Under the pieces are notes generated by a model, which searched no databases, was not told where the DNA came from, and saw only the letters and a program-made list of their open reading frames with translations. From Nitrosospira sp. Nl5 (GTDB lineage: Bacteria; Pseudomonadota; Gammaproteobacteria; Burkholderiales; Nitrosomonadaceae): DNA of 64,000 bases. Both the position numbers and the translations under genes were made by a program. This document shows, piece after piece, positions 7,852 through 17,038 of this stretch. The stretch covers positions 248,001 to 312,000 of the forward strand of contig NZ_FMVQ01000002.1 of NCBI RefSeq assembly GCF_900102495.1, in the 5' to 3' direction. Within the stretch, counting starts at the first letter, position 1. Every line of letters starts with the position of its first letter.

Positions 7852-10800
7852 ATGAGGAAATCATCTGCCACAGCTCCCGTTGCCGCCGCCGCCGAGGTCG
7901 CATCACGCTTGGCTAATCTGCCGAAGCCCGTTTACGCGGAAGACCTGCCCGTCGTCGCGCGGCGTAACGACATACTGCGCGCGATTCGGGAAAACCAGGT
8001 GGTGATCGTGTGTGGCGAGACTGGCTCGGGCAAGACCACCCAATTGCCGAAAATCTGCCTCGAACTCGGGCGCGGGGCGGCGGGGATGATCGGGCATACG
8101 CAGCCGCGGCGCATTGCGGCGCGTACGGTGGCGGCGCGGATTGCTTCGGAACTCAAGAGTCCCCTGGGCCACGCGGTGGGATACAAGGTGCGCTTTTCGG
8201 ATAAGGCAGGGCCGGAGACTTATGTCAAAGTCATGACGGACGGTATCCTGCTGGCGGAGACGCAGGGCGATCCTTCCCTCCTCGCCTACGACACGATCAT
8301 TATCGACGAGGCGCACGAGCGCAGCCTCAACATCGATTTTCTGCTCGGCTATCTCAAGCAGTTGCTGCCCAGGCGGCCGGAGCTGAAGCTTATCGTCACT
8401 TCCGCCACCATCAACGCGCAGCGCTTTTCGGCGCATTTCAGCGATGCGCCGGTGATCGAAGTGTCAGGCCGGATGTATCCGGTGGAAGTGCGTTACCACG
8501 CTGTTGGCCTGAATCAGAAAGGAAGGGATGAAGACAGGGAAGAAGGCGATCTCGAACAGGCCATCCTTGATGCGGTGGACGAGACCACCCGCTCCGGCAT
8601 GGGCGACATACTTATCTTCCTTCCCGGGGAGCGGGAGATTCGGGAGACCGCCGAGTTATTGCGCAAGCATGCATTCGACCGGCTCAGGCCCGGCCACGGT
8701 GCAGGCGCTCAAATTCTGCCGCTATTCGCGCGCCTGTCATACGCGGAACAGGAGCGCGTGTTCAAGCCGGACACTAACGTAAGGCGTATCGTGCTCGCCA
8801 CCAATGTGGCGGAGACGTCCCTCACCGTACCCGGCATTCGCTACGTGATCGACACGGGACTGGCACGCCTCAACCGCTACAGTTACCGCAACAAGGTGGA
8901 ACAGTTGCAGGTGGAAAAGATTTCACGCGCCTCCGCCAGCCAGCGAGCCGGGCGTTGCGGGCGGGTAATGAGCGGCGTCTGCATCAGGCTCTACGCGGAA
9001 GAGGATTATCTTGCCCGCCCGGAATTCACCGATCCGGAGATCCTGCGCTCTTCGCTGGCAGCCGTGATCTTGCGCATGAAATCCCTCAAGATCGGCGAGG
9101 TGGAAAATTTCCCGTTCCTTGAGCCGCCTCCGCCGCGGATGATAGCGGACGGCTACCAGTTGCTGGCGGAACTCGGCGCGGTGGATGACAGCAATGCACT
9201 GACCACTATCGGCTGGCGGCTGGCGAAGTTTCCGATCGACCCGAAAATTGCGCGCATGATACTGGCGGCGAAGGATGAGAACTGCCTGAGCGAAATGCTT
9301 GTCATCGCTTCCGCCCTGAGCGTGCAGGACCCGCGTGACCGTCCATTCGAGCGGCGGGAAGCGGCCGACAGGGCGCATCAGCGCTTTCAGGACGAACGCT
9401 CCGACTTCCTGGGCTACTTGAGGTTGTGGGATTTCTTCGACGAATTATTGAAGCATAGAAAATCTAATCGCAAGCTGATGGAGCAATGCCAGGAAAATTT
9501 TCTGTCGCATCGCAGAATGCGTGAATGGCGTGAAATTCATGGCCAGTTGCACGCACTGGTAATGGAAACAGGGCTGAGACCCAACCAGATTCCCGCCGGT
9601 TACGATGAAATTCATCGCGCACTCCTGGCCGGGTTGCTGGGCAACATCGGCTTCAAGGCCGAGGAGGACGGCGAATATCTCGGCGCGCGCGGAATCAAGT
9701 TTTCGATTTTCCCCAGCTCGGTGCTCAAGAAGGCCAAATCCAAATTCGCGTCAAAATGGATCGTGGCCGCGGAATTGACTGAAACCACCAAGCTCTATGG
9801 GCGATGCGTGGCGAAGATCGACCCGCTCTGGGTGGAAAGAATCGCCGGCGGACTGTGCAAGAAGCACTACTTCGATCCGCACTGGGAGAAGAAGCCGGCA
9901 CAGGTATCGGCGTTTGAGCGAGTAACGCTTTATGGCCTGACGGTGATGCCGAAGCGGCGCGTCTATTACGGCGCCGTCAATCCCAAAGAAGCGCGCGAAA
10001 TTTTCATCCGGTCGGCGCTGGCGGCCGGTGAATATGAAACCCAGGCACCGTTTTTCGAGCACAACCGCAAACTCATTGCTGCCGTCGCCGCGCTGGAACA
10101 CAAGGCCCGCCGCCCGGATGTGCTGGTGGACGAAACGGAAATTTTTGCCTTTTACGATGCCATTATCCCTGAGGGCATCTGCACCGGTGCCGCTTTCGAG
10201 AAATGGCGCCGGCAGGCGGAACAAAAAAACCCGCGCCTGCTGTATCTCACCAGGGAATACCTGATGCGCCACGAGGCGGCGAACATCACGGAAGAGCGGT
10301 TTCCGGACAGCATCACCGTGGATGGCGCCAGGCTGCCCCTGACGTATCGCTTCGATCCTGGACACATACTCGATGGCGTCACCGTTACCGTGCCGTTGCA
10401 GCTGCTCAACAAACTTGACCCAGCGCGATTCGACGGCCTGGTCCCGGGGCTCATCCGCGAAAAAATAACGTGGTATCTGAAGGCGCTGCCCAAGCAGATA
10501 CGCCGCCACGTGGTGCCGATACCCGAGTTTGTGACGCAGTTCCTGGAAAGCCGGGATGGGGAAGCAATTGCATTGGCCGGACGGCAGACGGAAAAAACCG
10601 AGTCTTGGACCGTGCCTCTAACCGAGGCATTGTCCGGATTTATCCGGGAGAAAACCGGCGTCGCGGTTTCGTCAACTGCCTGGCAGGATGAAGCGCCCCT
10701 GCCGCACCTGCGGATGAACTACAAAATCGTCGATGATGCGGGGCAAGAGTTGGCAATGAGCCGGGATCTCCCGCAACTCAAGGCACAGCTTGGTCAGGCG

Positions 10801-11748
10801 GCGCAACTCACATTCTCCCGGCCCGATTCGGGCGAACGCAACCCGATCGAGCGCGACGATGTAAAGCGCTGGGATTTTGGCGACTTGCCCGAAGAAATTG
10901 CCTTTACCCGCAGTGGCAAAAAACTGACCGGTTATCCGGCCCTGGTACAGCGGGAGGATAAAGTGGCTATTCGCCTGTTCGATACGCGCGAGGCCGCGCA
11001 AGCGGGCATGCGTGACGGCGTGCGGGAGCTGCTGCGTTTTGAGCTTAAAGAGCAGATGAAGCAGTTGGAAAAGAATCTGGCTGGGAAGAATCAGCATCTA
11101 AGCCAGGCCACCTTGCAATTGCACAGTCTCATCAGTCCCGATGCGCTCAGGGGAGATATGCTGAACGCGGTTACCGATCGCGCTTTTATCGGCGACGATG
11201 TACTGCCGCGCAATGAGAAAGAATTTATCGCGCAGAAGCAGCGCGCGAGGGTGCGGCTGCCCGCCGTAACCGAAGCCGTTACACGGTTGGTGCAAAGCGT
11301 TGCGGGCGAACATTACGCATTGACGGGCAGGCCAAATTTTGCCGGGCCGGCTGCGTCGGCCGATGGCCGCGGATTGAAAGACGGACTGGCGGTGCAACTG
11401 CAGAGGCAATTAAATGCGCTTGTTTATCCGGGATTCCTGAGCGCCACACCATGGGAACGCCTGCAACATTTGCCGCGTTATTTGAAAGGCATGGTTCTGC
11501 GCCTCGACAAATATTCCAGCAACCCGGAGCGCGACGCGCGTCATGGCTCCGTTATTGCCGGTTTATGGAATCAATACGAGCAACGTCTGGAGAAGCATCG
11601 CAAGGCCGGAATCAGCGATCCCAAGCTCGCCGAATTTCGTTGGCAGATCGAGGAGTTGCGTATCTCGCTGTTTGCGCAGGAACTGAAGACGCCCTACCCC
11701 GTCTCCGTCAAGCGGCTACAGAAATTGTGGCAGGAAGTGAGCGCGTGA
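7852..11748 (+). CDS. hrpA: ATP-dependent RNA helicase HrpA (DEAH box)
   Basis: At 1298 residues this matches the full-length bacterial HrpA. The P-loop GETGSGKT is at residues 55-62, DEAH at 152-155 and SAT at 184-186. The second RecA-like domain follows with the ATNVAETSLTVPGI and QRAGRCGR motifs, then the ratchet (HA2) and OB-fold region. The long C-terminal half is the HrpA-specific extension (DUF3418). HrpA proteins unwind RNA and act in mRNA processing and in rescuing stalled or collided ribosomes. The gene stands alone on the plus strand; its 3' end runs straight into a REP-type repeat cluster. Confidence 0.96.
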   Translation: MRKSSATAPVAAAAEVASRLANLPKPVYAEDLPVVARRNDILRAIRENQVVIVCGETGSGKTTQLPKICLELGRGAAGMIGHTQPRRIAARTVAARIASELKSPLGHAVGYKVRFSDKAGPETYVKVMTDGILLAETQGDPSLLAYDTIIIDEAHERSLNIDFLLGYLKQLLPRRPELKLIVTSATINAQRFSAHFSDAPVIEVSGRMYPVEVRYHAVGLNQKGRDEDREEGDLEQAILDAVDETTRSGMGDILIFLPGEREIRETAELLRKHAFDRLRPGHGAGAQILPLFARLSYAEQERVFKPDTNVRRIVLATNVAETSLTVPGIRYVIDTGLARLNRYSYRNKVEQLQVEKISRASASQRAGRCGRVMSGVCIRLYAEEDYLARPEFTDPEILRSSLAAVILRMKSLKIGEVENFPFLEPPPPRMIADGYQLLAELGAVDDSNALTTIGWRLAKFPIDPKIARMILAAKDENCLSEMLVIASALSVQDPRDRPFERREAADRAHQRFQDERSDFLGYLRLWDFFDELLKHRKSNRKLMEQCQENFLSHRRMREWREIHGQLHALVMETGLRPNQIPAGYDEIHRALLAGLLGNIGFKAEEDGEYLGARGIKFSIFPSSVLKKAKSKFASKWIVAAELTETTKLYGRCVAKIDPLWVERIAGGLCKKHYFDPHWEKKPAQVSAFERVTLYGLTVMPKRRVYYGAVNPKEAREIFIRSALAAGEYETQAPFFEHNRKLIAAVAALEHKARRPDVLVDETEIFAFYDAIIPEGICTGAAFEKWRRQAEQKNPRLLYLTREYLMRHEAANITEERFPDSITVDGARLPLTYRFDPGHILDGVTVTVPLQLLNKLDPARFDGLVPGLIREKITWYLKALPKQIRRHVVPIPEFVTQFLESRDGEAIALAGRQTEKTESWTVPLTEALSGFIREKTGVAVSSTAWQDEAPLPHLRMNYKIVDDAGQELAMSRDLPQLKAQLGQAAQLTFSRPDSGERNPIERDDVKRWDFGDLPEEIAFTRSGKKLTGYPALVQREDKVAIRLFDTREAAQAGMRDGVRELLRFELKEQMKQLEKNLAGKNQHLSQATLQLHSLISPDALRGDMLNAVTDRAFIGDDVLPRNEKEFIAQKQRARVRLPAVTEAVTRLVQSVAGEHYALTGRPNFAGPAASADGRGLKDGLAVQLQRQLNALVYPGFLSATPWERLQHLPRYLKGMVLRLDKYSSNPERDARHGSVIAGLWNQYEQRLEKHRKAGISDPKLAEFRWQIEELRISLFAQELKTPYPVSVKRLQKLWQEVSA

Positions 11749-11755
11749 GGTCCTG

Positions 11756-12077
11756 TGTAGGATAGGTGAAGCGTAGCGTAACCCATCATTTGCCTTATTT
11801 ACACCTCGCCAAAGCCATGGCCGTTTAACTCACCGTTTGGATTCCGATGGGTTACGCTTTGCTTCACCCATCCTACAAAGCTTCGTCATTCCCGCGAAAG
11901 CGGGAATCCAGACGCTGATCGGAACGGGCCGTCATTTCTGCAGTGGGTGAATCGGGCAACCGAAACCCGTGGATTCCCGCTTTCGCGGGAATGACAGGGT
12001 AAACGGGGGAGTAGGTGCAGGCAATGTGCCTACATAAAGAAAAAATCAAACAATATCGTTGACAGCGAACAGAGCAT
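11756..12077 (+). repeat. Composite intergenic repeat, copy A (inverted relative to copy B)
   Basis: The unit contains, in order, two facing REP-like sequences (11757-11788 and 11846-11876, core GGGTTACGC...CACCCATCC), a palindromic pair based on GTCATTCCCGCGAAAGCGGG (about 11885-11910 and 11970-11996), and a tail with TAGGTGCAGGCAATGTGCC and ATATCGTTGACAGCGAACAG. The same parts in reverse orientation make up 15552-15866. It fills the gap between hrpA and the mutarotase gene and holds no gene. Confidence 0.8.
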
Positions 12078-12110
12078 CTACTTTTAAGCGCAGCGGTCAG
12101 CGATAAACGG

Positions 12111-13052
12111 TTAAAAAAGCTCCTTGATCCTTTTCAGTACATCCGGCACGTACCGCTCGATGCGGTAATTTGCCGCCAACCTGAATTCGCCGCGAGGGCC
12201 GACTTCCGCCACATCCGAGGCAGCATTGGCGGTTTCAACGCAAAGCAGGCGCTTGTAATCATCGTCCTTCAAGTCACCCATTTCGGCTGCGATTTTTGCC
12301 CACGGGTTCCACACCACGGCGGTTTTGCTGCCTCGGGATGCGATGCGAATCCGGCGGTCAAGGGCCGTATCATCGATTACCAGCTCATCTGGTGCGTCCC
12401 GGTAGATACGGTCGACTTCCGCTTTGATCGTTACCGCTCCTTTCTGAAGTTTACGGGCGCCATTATCGGCTTTATCAATATATTCGGTGTCTTCCAGGCC
12501 CAATACAACGACCTCACCGATATGCTCCACCTTGAAATAGGTGTGAAGCGCCTGGGTGATGGAAAAGCTTTCTTTTCCCGTATTACGCGTGATCAATTCC
12601 AGGTTCAGGGAGTCCCCGACGGTAATTTCCAGTGCGAGGACGAAGGAATGCGGCCAGATAGCCCTTGTTTCGGGAGTGTCGGTCAGCCCTAGTGTAACCC
12701 TGACGTCGCCGTCCGATTTGGTTTCCGTACGTATTACGTTCCAGAAGCGGTTACGCACAAAGCCATGCGCCGGACGGCCGAACGCTTCGGGGTCCGGCCC
12801 GAACCACGGCCAGCAAATCGGCGTGCCTCCCTTGATGGCCTTACCGGGTTGATAGTACGCAGCTTCACTCAGGAACATCAGGTCGTGCGGCTCATTGACA
12901 GGCTGGAAAGACAATACCTGCCCGGCGTAGACGGAGATGACAGCACGGGCTTTGGCATTATCGATCTGAATGAAGGGAAGTCCTCCCGCACCTTCAACGA
13001 ATTTCAGTTGATCGGTGATTCCATGATCTGTATTCAGTTGTTCGATATTCAT
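12111..13052 (-). CDS. D-hexose-6-phosphate mutarotase
   Basis: The 313-residue protein belongs to the aldose-1-epimerase superfamily, YeaD-like branch, which interconverts the alpha and beta anomers of glucose-6-phosphate and similar sugars in the cytoplasm. Signature segments are GGTPICWPWFGP, followed by AHGFVRNRFW with the catalytic His. A conserved ITQALHTYF segment sits at about residue 180, and VVWNPWAK and VCVETAN-like (LLCVETANA) segments come near the C-terminus. The start MNIEQLNTDHG fits. A DUF3293 gene and a sugar acetyltransferase lie upstream on the same strand, but with gaps and no obvious shared pathway. Confidence 0.9.
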   Translation of the reverse strand: MNIEQLNTDHGITDQLKFVEGAGGLPFIQIDNAKARAVISVYAGQVLSFQPVNEPHDLMFLSEAAYYQPGKAIKGGTPICWPWFGPDPEAFGRPAHGFVRNRFWNVIRTETKSDGDVRVTLGLTDTPETRAIWPHSFVLALEITVGDSLNLELITRNTGKESFSITQALHTYFKVEHIGEVVVLGLEDTEYIDKADNGARKLQKGAVTIKAEVDRIYRDAPDELVIDDTALDRRIRIASRGSKTAVVWNPWAKIAAEMGDLKDDDYKRLLCVETANAASDVAEVGPRGEFRLAANYRIERYVPDVLKRIKELF

Positions 13053-13234
13053 TGTATGGTTCTGTTTGACTTGCTGGTGAGATAGCGGGAATACGAATGC
13101 CCGGATCCTTCCCCGGCGATAAACGAGCGATAACCACGCCCGAAAGTAGCATCATATCATGCCCGGTGGACGGGAAAGCTTCGCAGCTTTCACCAGCGGC
13201 GTGCCAGCGACGCGCATCGCGCACTGCTAATTTG

Positions 13235-13684
13235 CTATCGCAGCAAAACCAGCCTGGGAATAGCGTCGGCATCGGCCCATACGATAGCATTTTGTCCGAA
13301 CTCTCCGCCGAGCGCCCGGGATGTTTCAAGATCCAGGCCAAGCGCAAGAAAACTCTTTTCCCCCGGCCATGCCCCCGCTGGGTCGCAACCCTCGCCCTCA
13401 CGTATCCGGCCTGCGTTACCCAACTGGCGATTCAGTTTGTCATAAAGGCGCGCTGATGCCGCCACGTTTTGCTCATCGCTTTGGGGCATGCTGAATGGGT
13501 TGCAGGCGGTGATAAATGCCGCACACTGATGGCCCGAGGCGGCGAAAAGCCGCGACAGCGGCTCGGAGTAATGACCGACCCGCAAAATGATGGCGTCGCA
13601 ACCCGGTTCCAGCCCCGGTTTTATCCGGTAGGCAGCAGCGCGATAAGCAGCGATGAGGTCGTCGGAAACTTCAGATTTCGCCAA
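13235..13684 (-). CDS. DUF3293 domain protein
   Basis: The 149-residue product fits the DUF3293 family. An N-terminal LIAAYRAAAYRI precedes ACNPFSMPQSDEQN and GEKSFLALGLDL, and FGQNAIVWAD closes the domain. The family is common in proteobacteria and has no assigned function. I chose a TTG start at 13684 because GGAGG lies seven bases before it; a TTG ten codons upstream has no ribosome site. Both neighbours are on the same strand but separated by about 90-180 bases. Confidence 0.75.
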   Translation of the reverse strand: MAKSEVSDDLIAAYRAAAYRIKPGLEPGCDAIILRVGHYSEPLSRLFAASGHQCAAFITACNPFSMPQSDEQNVAASARLYDKLNRQLGNAGRIREGEGCDPAGAWPGEKSFLALGLDLETSRALGGEFGQNAIVWADADAIPRLVLLR

Positions 13685-13776
13685 ATGAAGTCCTCCGTAT
13701 TTCCTTAAACGCAAGTCTTACCGTTACGCCTGAGTCAATATCGTTCATCAGGAAGATAGTGCTGTTGTTACCGCAA

Positions 13777-14340
13777 TTACGCCAGGTTTCGTATTACCTT
13801 GCAAGGGTTCCCGGCGGCGAAAACATCTGGTGGAATATCGCGGGTAACGACGCTTCCCGCCCCGATGGTGGTTCCCTTTCCGATTGTCACATCCGGATTG
13901 ATAATGACGCCGCCGCAAATCCAGGCGCTATCTTCGATGATGATTGGCTTCGCGGCTTCCAGGCCTTTATTGCGTTCCTCCGCCGTCAATGGATGAGTTG
14001 CGGTGTAAATCTGAACGTTCGGTCCCAGAAACACGTTGTCGCCGATAATGACTTTCGCGCAGTCCAGAATGATGCAGTTGAAATTGGCATAAAATTTATC
14101 ACCAATACTGATGTTATACCCGTAATCGCAGAAAAATGGCGGCTCAATTTCGGCCTGCAGCCCTAACGCGCCCAGCAGTTCCTGTAGCGTCGCGGCACGC
14201 TTCGCGGTCTCGTCGGGAAGCGAGTCGTTGAATAGCTTAAGCAGTCTCCTCGCCCGCTTTCTTTCATTACGCAGCAAATCATCATTCGCCCGGTACAATT
14301 CCCCGGCGATCATTTTATCTTTTTCCGTCAGCTGTACCAT
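13777..14340 (-). CDS. Maltose/galactoside O-acetyltransferase family enzyme
   Basis: This 187-residue protein transfers acetyl groups from acetyl-CoA to sugar hydroxyls. Its N-terminal ~60 residues form the Mac domain (MIAGELYRANDDLL). The rest is a left-handed beta-helix built of hexapeptide repeats, seen in IIEDSAWICGGVIINPDVTIGKG-type strings. TATHPLTAEER includes the catalytic His. GSVVTRDIPPDVFAAGNPCKVIR is the typical C-terminal end. The start MVQLTEKDKMIAGE matches Maa and NodL relatives. The natural acceptor cannot be told from the sequence. Confidence 0.92.
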   Translation of the reverse strand: MVQLTEKDKMIAGELYRANDDLLRNERKRARRLLKLFNDSLPDETAKRAATLQELLGALGLQAEIEPPFFCDYGYNISIGDKFYANFNCIILDCAKVIIGDNVFLGPNVQIYTATHPLTAEERNKGLEAAKPIIIEDSAWICGGVIINPDVTIGKGTTIGAGSVVTRDIPPDVFAAGNPCKVIRNLA

Positions 14341-14910
14341 TTTTACCTCCGTGATAGCAGAAGAACTGGCAAGTGAGACAAGGCGATTGCCGTCAACCTT
14401 CCGGCGTTATGTTCGTTTAATAAAATAATTCAAATAATTCTTCAGTGGCAGTGCCGTCATCGCTACGAAGAATAGGAATAACAAACTTCCAAGGGCCGGA
14501 TTGCCGGGATAAAGGGTTTAAAGGGTTGAGGATGACGCGGCAGGAGTAATCCTCAATTCCTCGCAACTCACTCTGCCGGGATTTAATTGGGTAATATCGA
14601 AGGCTAACTTCGGTTGCATTATGCAATCAATCTATTATACTTTTATTGTGCAACTAACAGCGGAGGTGGAACTCCAACTTCCGATAAGCCGAATTTCGGA
14701 TTCGAAACCGTCTCGCATGCTGTAAGATGGGCTTGAGTTCGAACATCGAACAGTGCTTATGCGTCGCCGGAATCAATAAGGCAAGCAGGCAAATCATAAC
14801 AACGCGTTTTTTCTACAGGCGGTAAAAATCGAATTTACCGTCCTTTTTGCTACCCTGACTCAAGCGCGGGTTCGCGCGGAGCAAGCAAACACAGATCGAG
14901 AGGAGTAATC
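14341..14910. other. Intergenic stretch between divergent genes
   Basis: No secure gene. One minus-strand frame (14417-14626, 69 residues, ending FVIPILRSDDGTATEELFEL) starts near a TTGCATTATGCAA palindrome but lacks a ribosome site; I do not call it. AT-rich stretches at 14415-14440 and 14625-14650 could hold promoters. A hairpin at 14820-14847 is listed separately. Confidence 0.35.
14820..14847 (+). terminator. Possible intrinsic terminator
   Basis: CGGTAAA (14820-14826) pairs with TTTACCG (14834-14840) over a 7-base loop and is followed by TCCTTTTT. The stem is short and no plus-strand gene ends upstream, so this may be attenuation ahead of the gene at 14911 or chance. Confidence 0.35.
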
Positions 14911-15492
14911 ATGATAATCAAGCAAGTACTGCAGGCTGGCGCATCTGCTCTTGTCCTCGCCACAGCGCTTTACTGTGGCGCAGCGGGTGCGCATGGAAAA
15001 GTCGCGATGGAAGAAGATACATGCATGCGCCGGCTCGGGGACAACAGCATGGTGCATCTAAGCGCCTATCAGCCGCAACACGAGCCGAACGGCCACTACT
15101 GCACCGAAATACCGAAGGAAGGAGAAACCTTTCTGGTGGTTGATCTCGTCGACCAGGCACTGCGCGATATCCCGGTAGGGGTGCGTGTCGTCAGGGGAAC
15201 CAGCGAGTTAGACGATGAGACGGTGACCTACTTGCGTCCGAGCTATCACCCTGACGGAGTGATCAAGGGAGAAACCAGCCTGGACCAGGGAGTGTATACG
15301 GTATTTATTACGGGAGAAGCAGTGCCCCCGGTGCACTATCAGTATCCGTTGCGGGTAAAGATGGTGAATTACACGAATATTTTTCGTGCTGCGATAGGCC
15401 CCCTGATCGCGTTGCTGCTGTTGACCCTGTTTGGATACAAGATCCTGAAATCCAAGCGAGTGCAGCAATGGAGAGCGTCCCGCCGCACCTAG
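14911..15492 (+). CDS. Membrane-anchored periplasmic protein with possible N-terminal His
   Basis: The 193-residue product has a signal peptide (residues 1 to ~27, ending CGAAGA), a periplasmic beta-rich domain, and one transmembrane helix near the C-terminus (GPLIALLLLTLFGYKIL) followed by a basic cytoplasmic tail. Cleavage after AAGA would leave HGKVAMEEDTCM, placing His at mature position 1. Two Cys (in DTCM and HYCTE) could pair. Proteins of similar layout occur in ammonia and methane oxidisers, some near copper enzymes, but I cannot name the family with certainty. A GAGAGGAG ribosome site precedes the ATG. Confidence 0.65.
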   Translation: MIIKQVLQAGASALVLATALYCGAAGAHGKVAMEEDTCMRRLGDNSMVHLSAYQPQHEPNGHYCTEIPKEGETFLVVDLVDQALRDIPVGVRVVRGTSELDDETVTYLRPSYHPDGVIKGETSLDQGVYTVFITGEAVPPVHYQYPLRVKMVNYTNIFRAAIGPLIALLLLTLFGYKILKSKRVQQWRASRRT

Positions 15493-15551
15493 GCAAACCG
15501 CGTTTTATGGTTTGATAGCTAGTCAACCAGGAACAAATCAGTTCCTGGTAC

Positions 15552-15866
15552 ATGCTCTGTTCGCTGTCAACGATATTTTTGATCTTTTTCTTTATGCAGG
15601 CACATTCCCTACACCTGCTTCCCTTTAACCTGTCATTCCCGCGAAAGCGGGAATCCATGGGTTTTCGGTTGCCCGAATTCACCCGCAGCGGGATGACGGC
15701 CTGTTCCAGTCAGCGTCTGGATTCCCACTTCGGGAATGACGAAGCTTTGTAGGATGGGTGGAGCGAAACGTAAGCCATCAACCTTCAACTACACTGTCGC
15801 AATTGTAGTTGTGAGGGTATGAAAATAACCGACGATGGGTTGCACTTCGCTCCACCCATCCTACGC
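15552..15866 (-). repeat. Composite intergenic repeat, copy B
   Basis: This is the reverse-oriented partner of 11756-12077. It carries ATGCTCTGTTCGCTGTCAAC, TATGCAGGCACATTCCC, the GTCATTCCCGCGAAAGCGGG palindrome, GACGAAGCTTTGTAGGATGG, and two facing REP units at 15749-15780 and 15834-15864. It accounts for most of the gap between the gene ending at 15492 and ppk2. Confidence 0.8.
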
Positions 15867-15992
15867 AGGCTGCCTTAATGTGCCGCCCCTGCGGAAAGCG
15901 GCCAGCAAAACGTAGGGCGAGGCTCAGGTCGTAGCGCCATTCAATCCAGGAGCAAATCAGGGGGAGTATGTCCGCTAAAAAGGTTTTGAACC

Positions 15993-16799
15993 ATGAACAA
16001 GAAAGATACTAAAAAAGAGGCGGACGAACCAGTACCTCAGATATCCAAAAAAGACTATGAGGATACCCTGTATAAACTCCAGGTCGAGCTCGTCAAGCTG
16101 CAGCGGCATTTCATCAAGTGCGGCGACAAGATTCTGGTCATCTTCGAGGGCCGGGACGCGGCCGGCAAAGACGGCGCCATCAAGCGCATTATCCAGCACC
16201 TGAGTCCCCGCGAAACGCGCGTCGTTGCCCTTGGCAAACCCTCGGACAGGGACCGCAGTTCATGGTATTTCCAGCGTTATATCTCGCATCTACCCGCAGC
16301 CCAGGAGCTGGTGTTGTTTAACCGCAGCTGGTACAACCGGGCGGGAGTGGAACCGGTAATGGGCTTTTGCACCCATGCGGAGTATGAGGAGTTCATGAGT
16401 TCGGTGCCGGAATTCGAGAATATGCTGGTACGTTCCGGCATTAAGCTTCTCAAATACTACCTCGACATCAGCAAATCCGAGCAGGCGGAGCGGCTGGAAG
16501 ATCGCAAGAGGAACCCTCTTGCGCAATGGAAAATAAGCGCGCTCGACCAGCATGCGCTCAAGAAATGGAAAGAATACGGCCTGGCGCGCGACAAAATGCT
16601 GGCCCACACCCATAACCTTACCTCGCCGTGGACCATTGTGCATGCCGATGACAAGCAGCTGGCGCGGATCAATATCATCAAGGATCTTCTCGGCCGTCTT
16701 GACTACGTGGATAAAGATGAACGGCTGATCCTGCCGGACAAACGTGTCGTCATGCCTTTTGACATTTCGTTTATTGAAGAAGGCCGGCTGGCATCATAA
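15993..16799 (+). CDS. ppk2: Polyphosphate kinase 2 (single-domain)
   Basis: The enzyme moves phosphate between polyphosphate and nucleotides, in this class mainly making NTPs or NDPs from polyphosphate. The P-loop GRDAAGKDG is at residues 53-61, and the Walker-B/lid segment FNRSWYNRAGVEPVMGF is at 109-125. KRNPLAQWKISALD and TSPWTIVHADDK follow in the family order. Length 268 is right for a one-domain PPK2. pstS with a Pho-box promoter lies about 240 bases downstream on the same strand, giving a phosphate-handling pair, though pstS has its own promoter. Confidence 0.94.
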   Translation: MNKKDTKKEADEPVPQISKKDYEDTLYKLQVELVKLQRHFIKCGDKILVIFEGRDAAGKDGAIKRIIQHLSPRETRVVALGKPSDRDRSSWYFQRYISHLPAAQELVLFNRSWYNRAGVEPVMGFCTHAEYEEFMSSVPEFENMLVRSGIKLLKYYLDISKSEQAERLEDRKRNPLAQWKISALDQHALKKWKEYGLARDKMLAHTHNLTSPWTIVHADDKQLARINIIKDLLGRLDYVDKDERLILPDKRVVMPFDISFIEEGRLAS

Positions 16800-16968
16800 T
16801 CCTGCATCGGCCACCTGACTCTTGCCCGGACTCCTGTTTTCAGTTTCATTTGCCCGGTTCGCGGCGCACTGGCGCATTACTGCCCGTGGGCTCCCCATAT
16901 TTCCATTTTGACACCCGCATGGAACCGGCGCGCAATACTGGCGCTGCCGGCCGTTAATATTGTGCTTT

Positions 16969-16986
16969 CTGTCATATTTCTGTCTT
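16969..16986 (+). promoter_or_regulatory. Pho box (PhoB binding site) upstream of pstS
   Basis: CTGTCAT (16969-16975), a 4-base spacer ATTT, and CTGTCTT (16980-16986) reproduce the PhoB direct repeat with one mismatch in the second half. It lies 53 bases before the pstS start, where a Pho box replacing the -35 element would be expected. A weak -10 (TATGCT or TAGTAT) follows. Confidence 0.75.
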
Positions 16987-17038
16987 ATACCATATGCTAG
17001 TATTTGGCGGCTGTCCGACCAATCGAATGGAGAGAAGA

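Noticed and set aside
7903..8436. Minus-strand frame opposite the hrpA start
   Set aside because: Shadow of hrpA, whose P-loop and DEAH box prove the plus strand.
14417..14626. 69-residue minus-strand frame
   Set aside because: No ribosome site, no family likeness, and no coupling to a neighbour; left as part of the intergenic entry.
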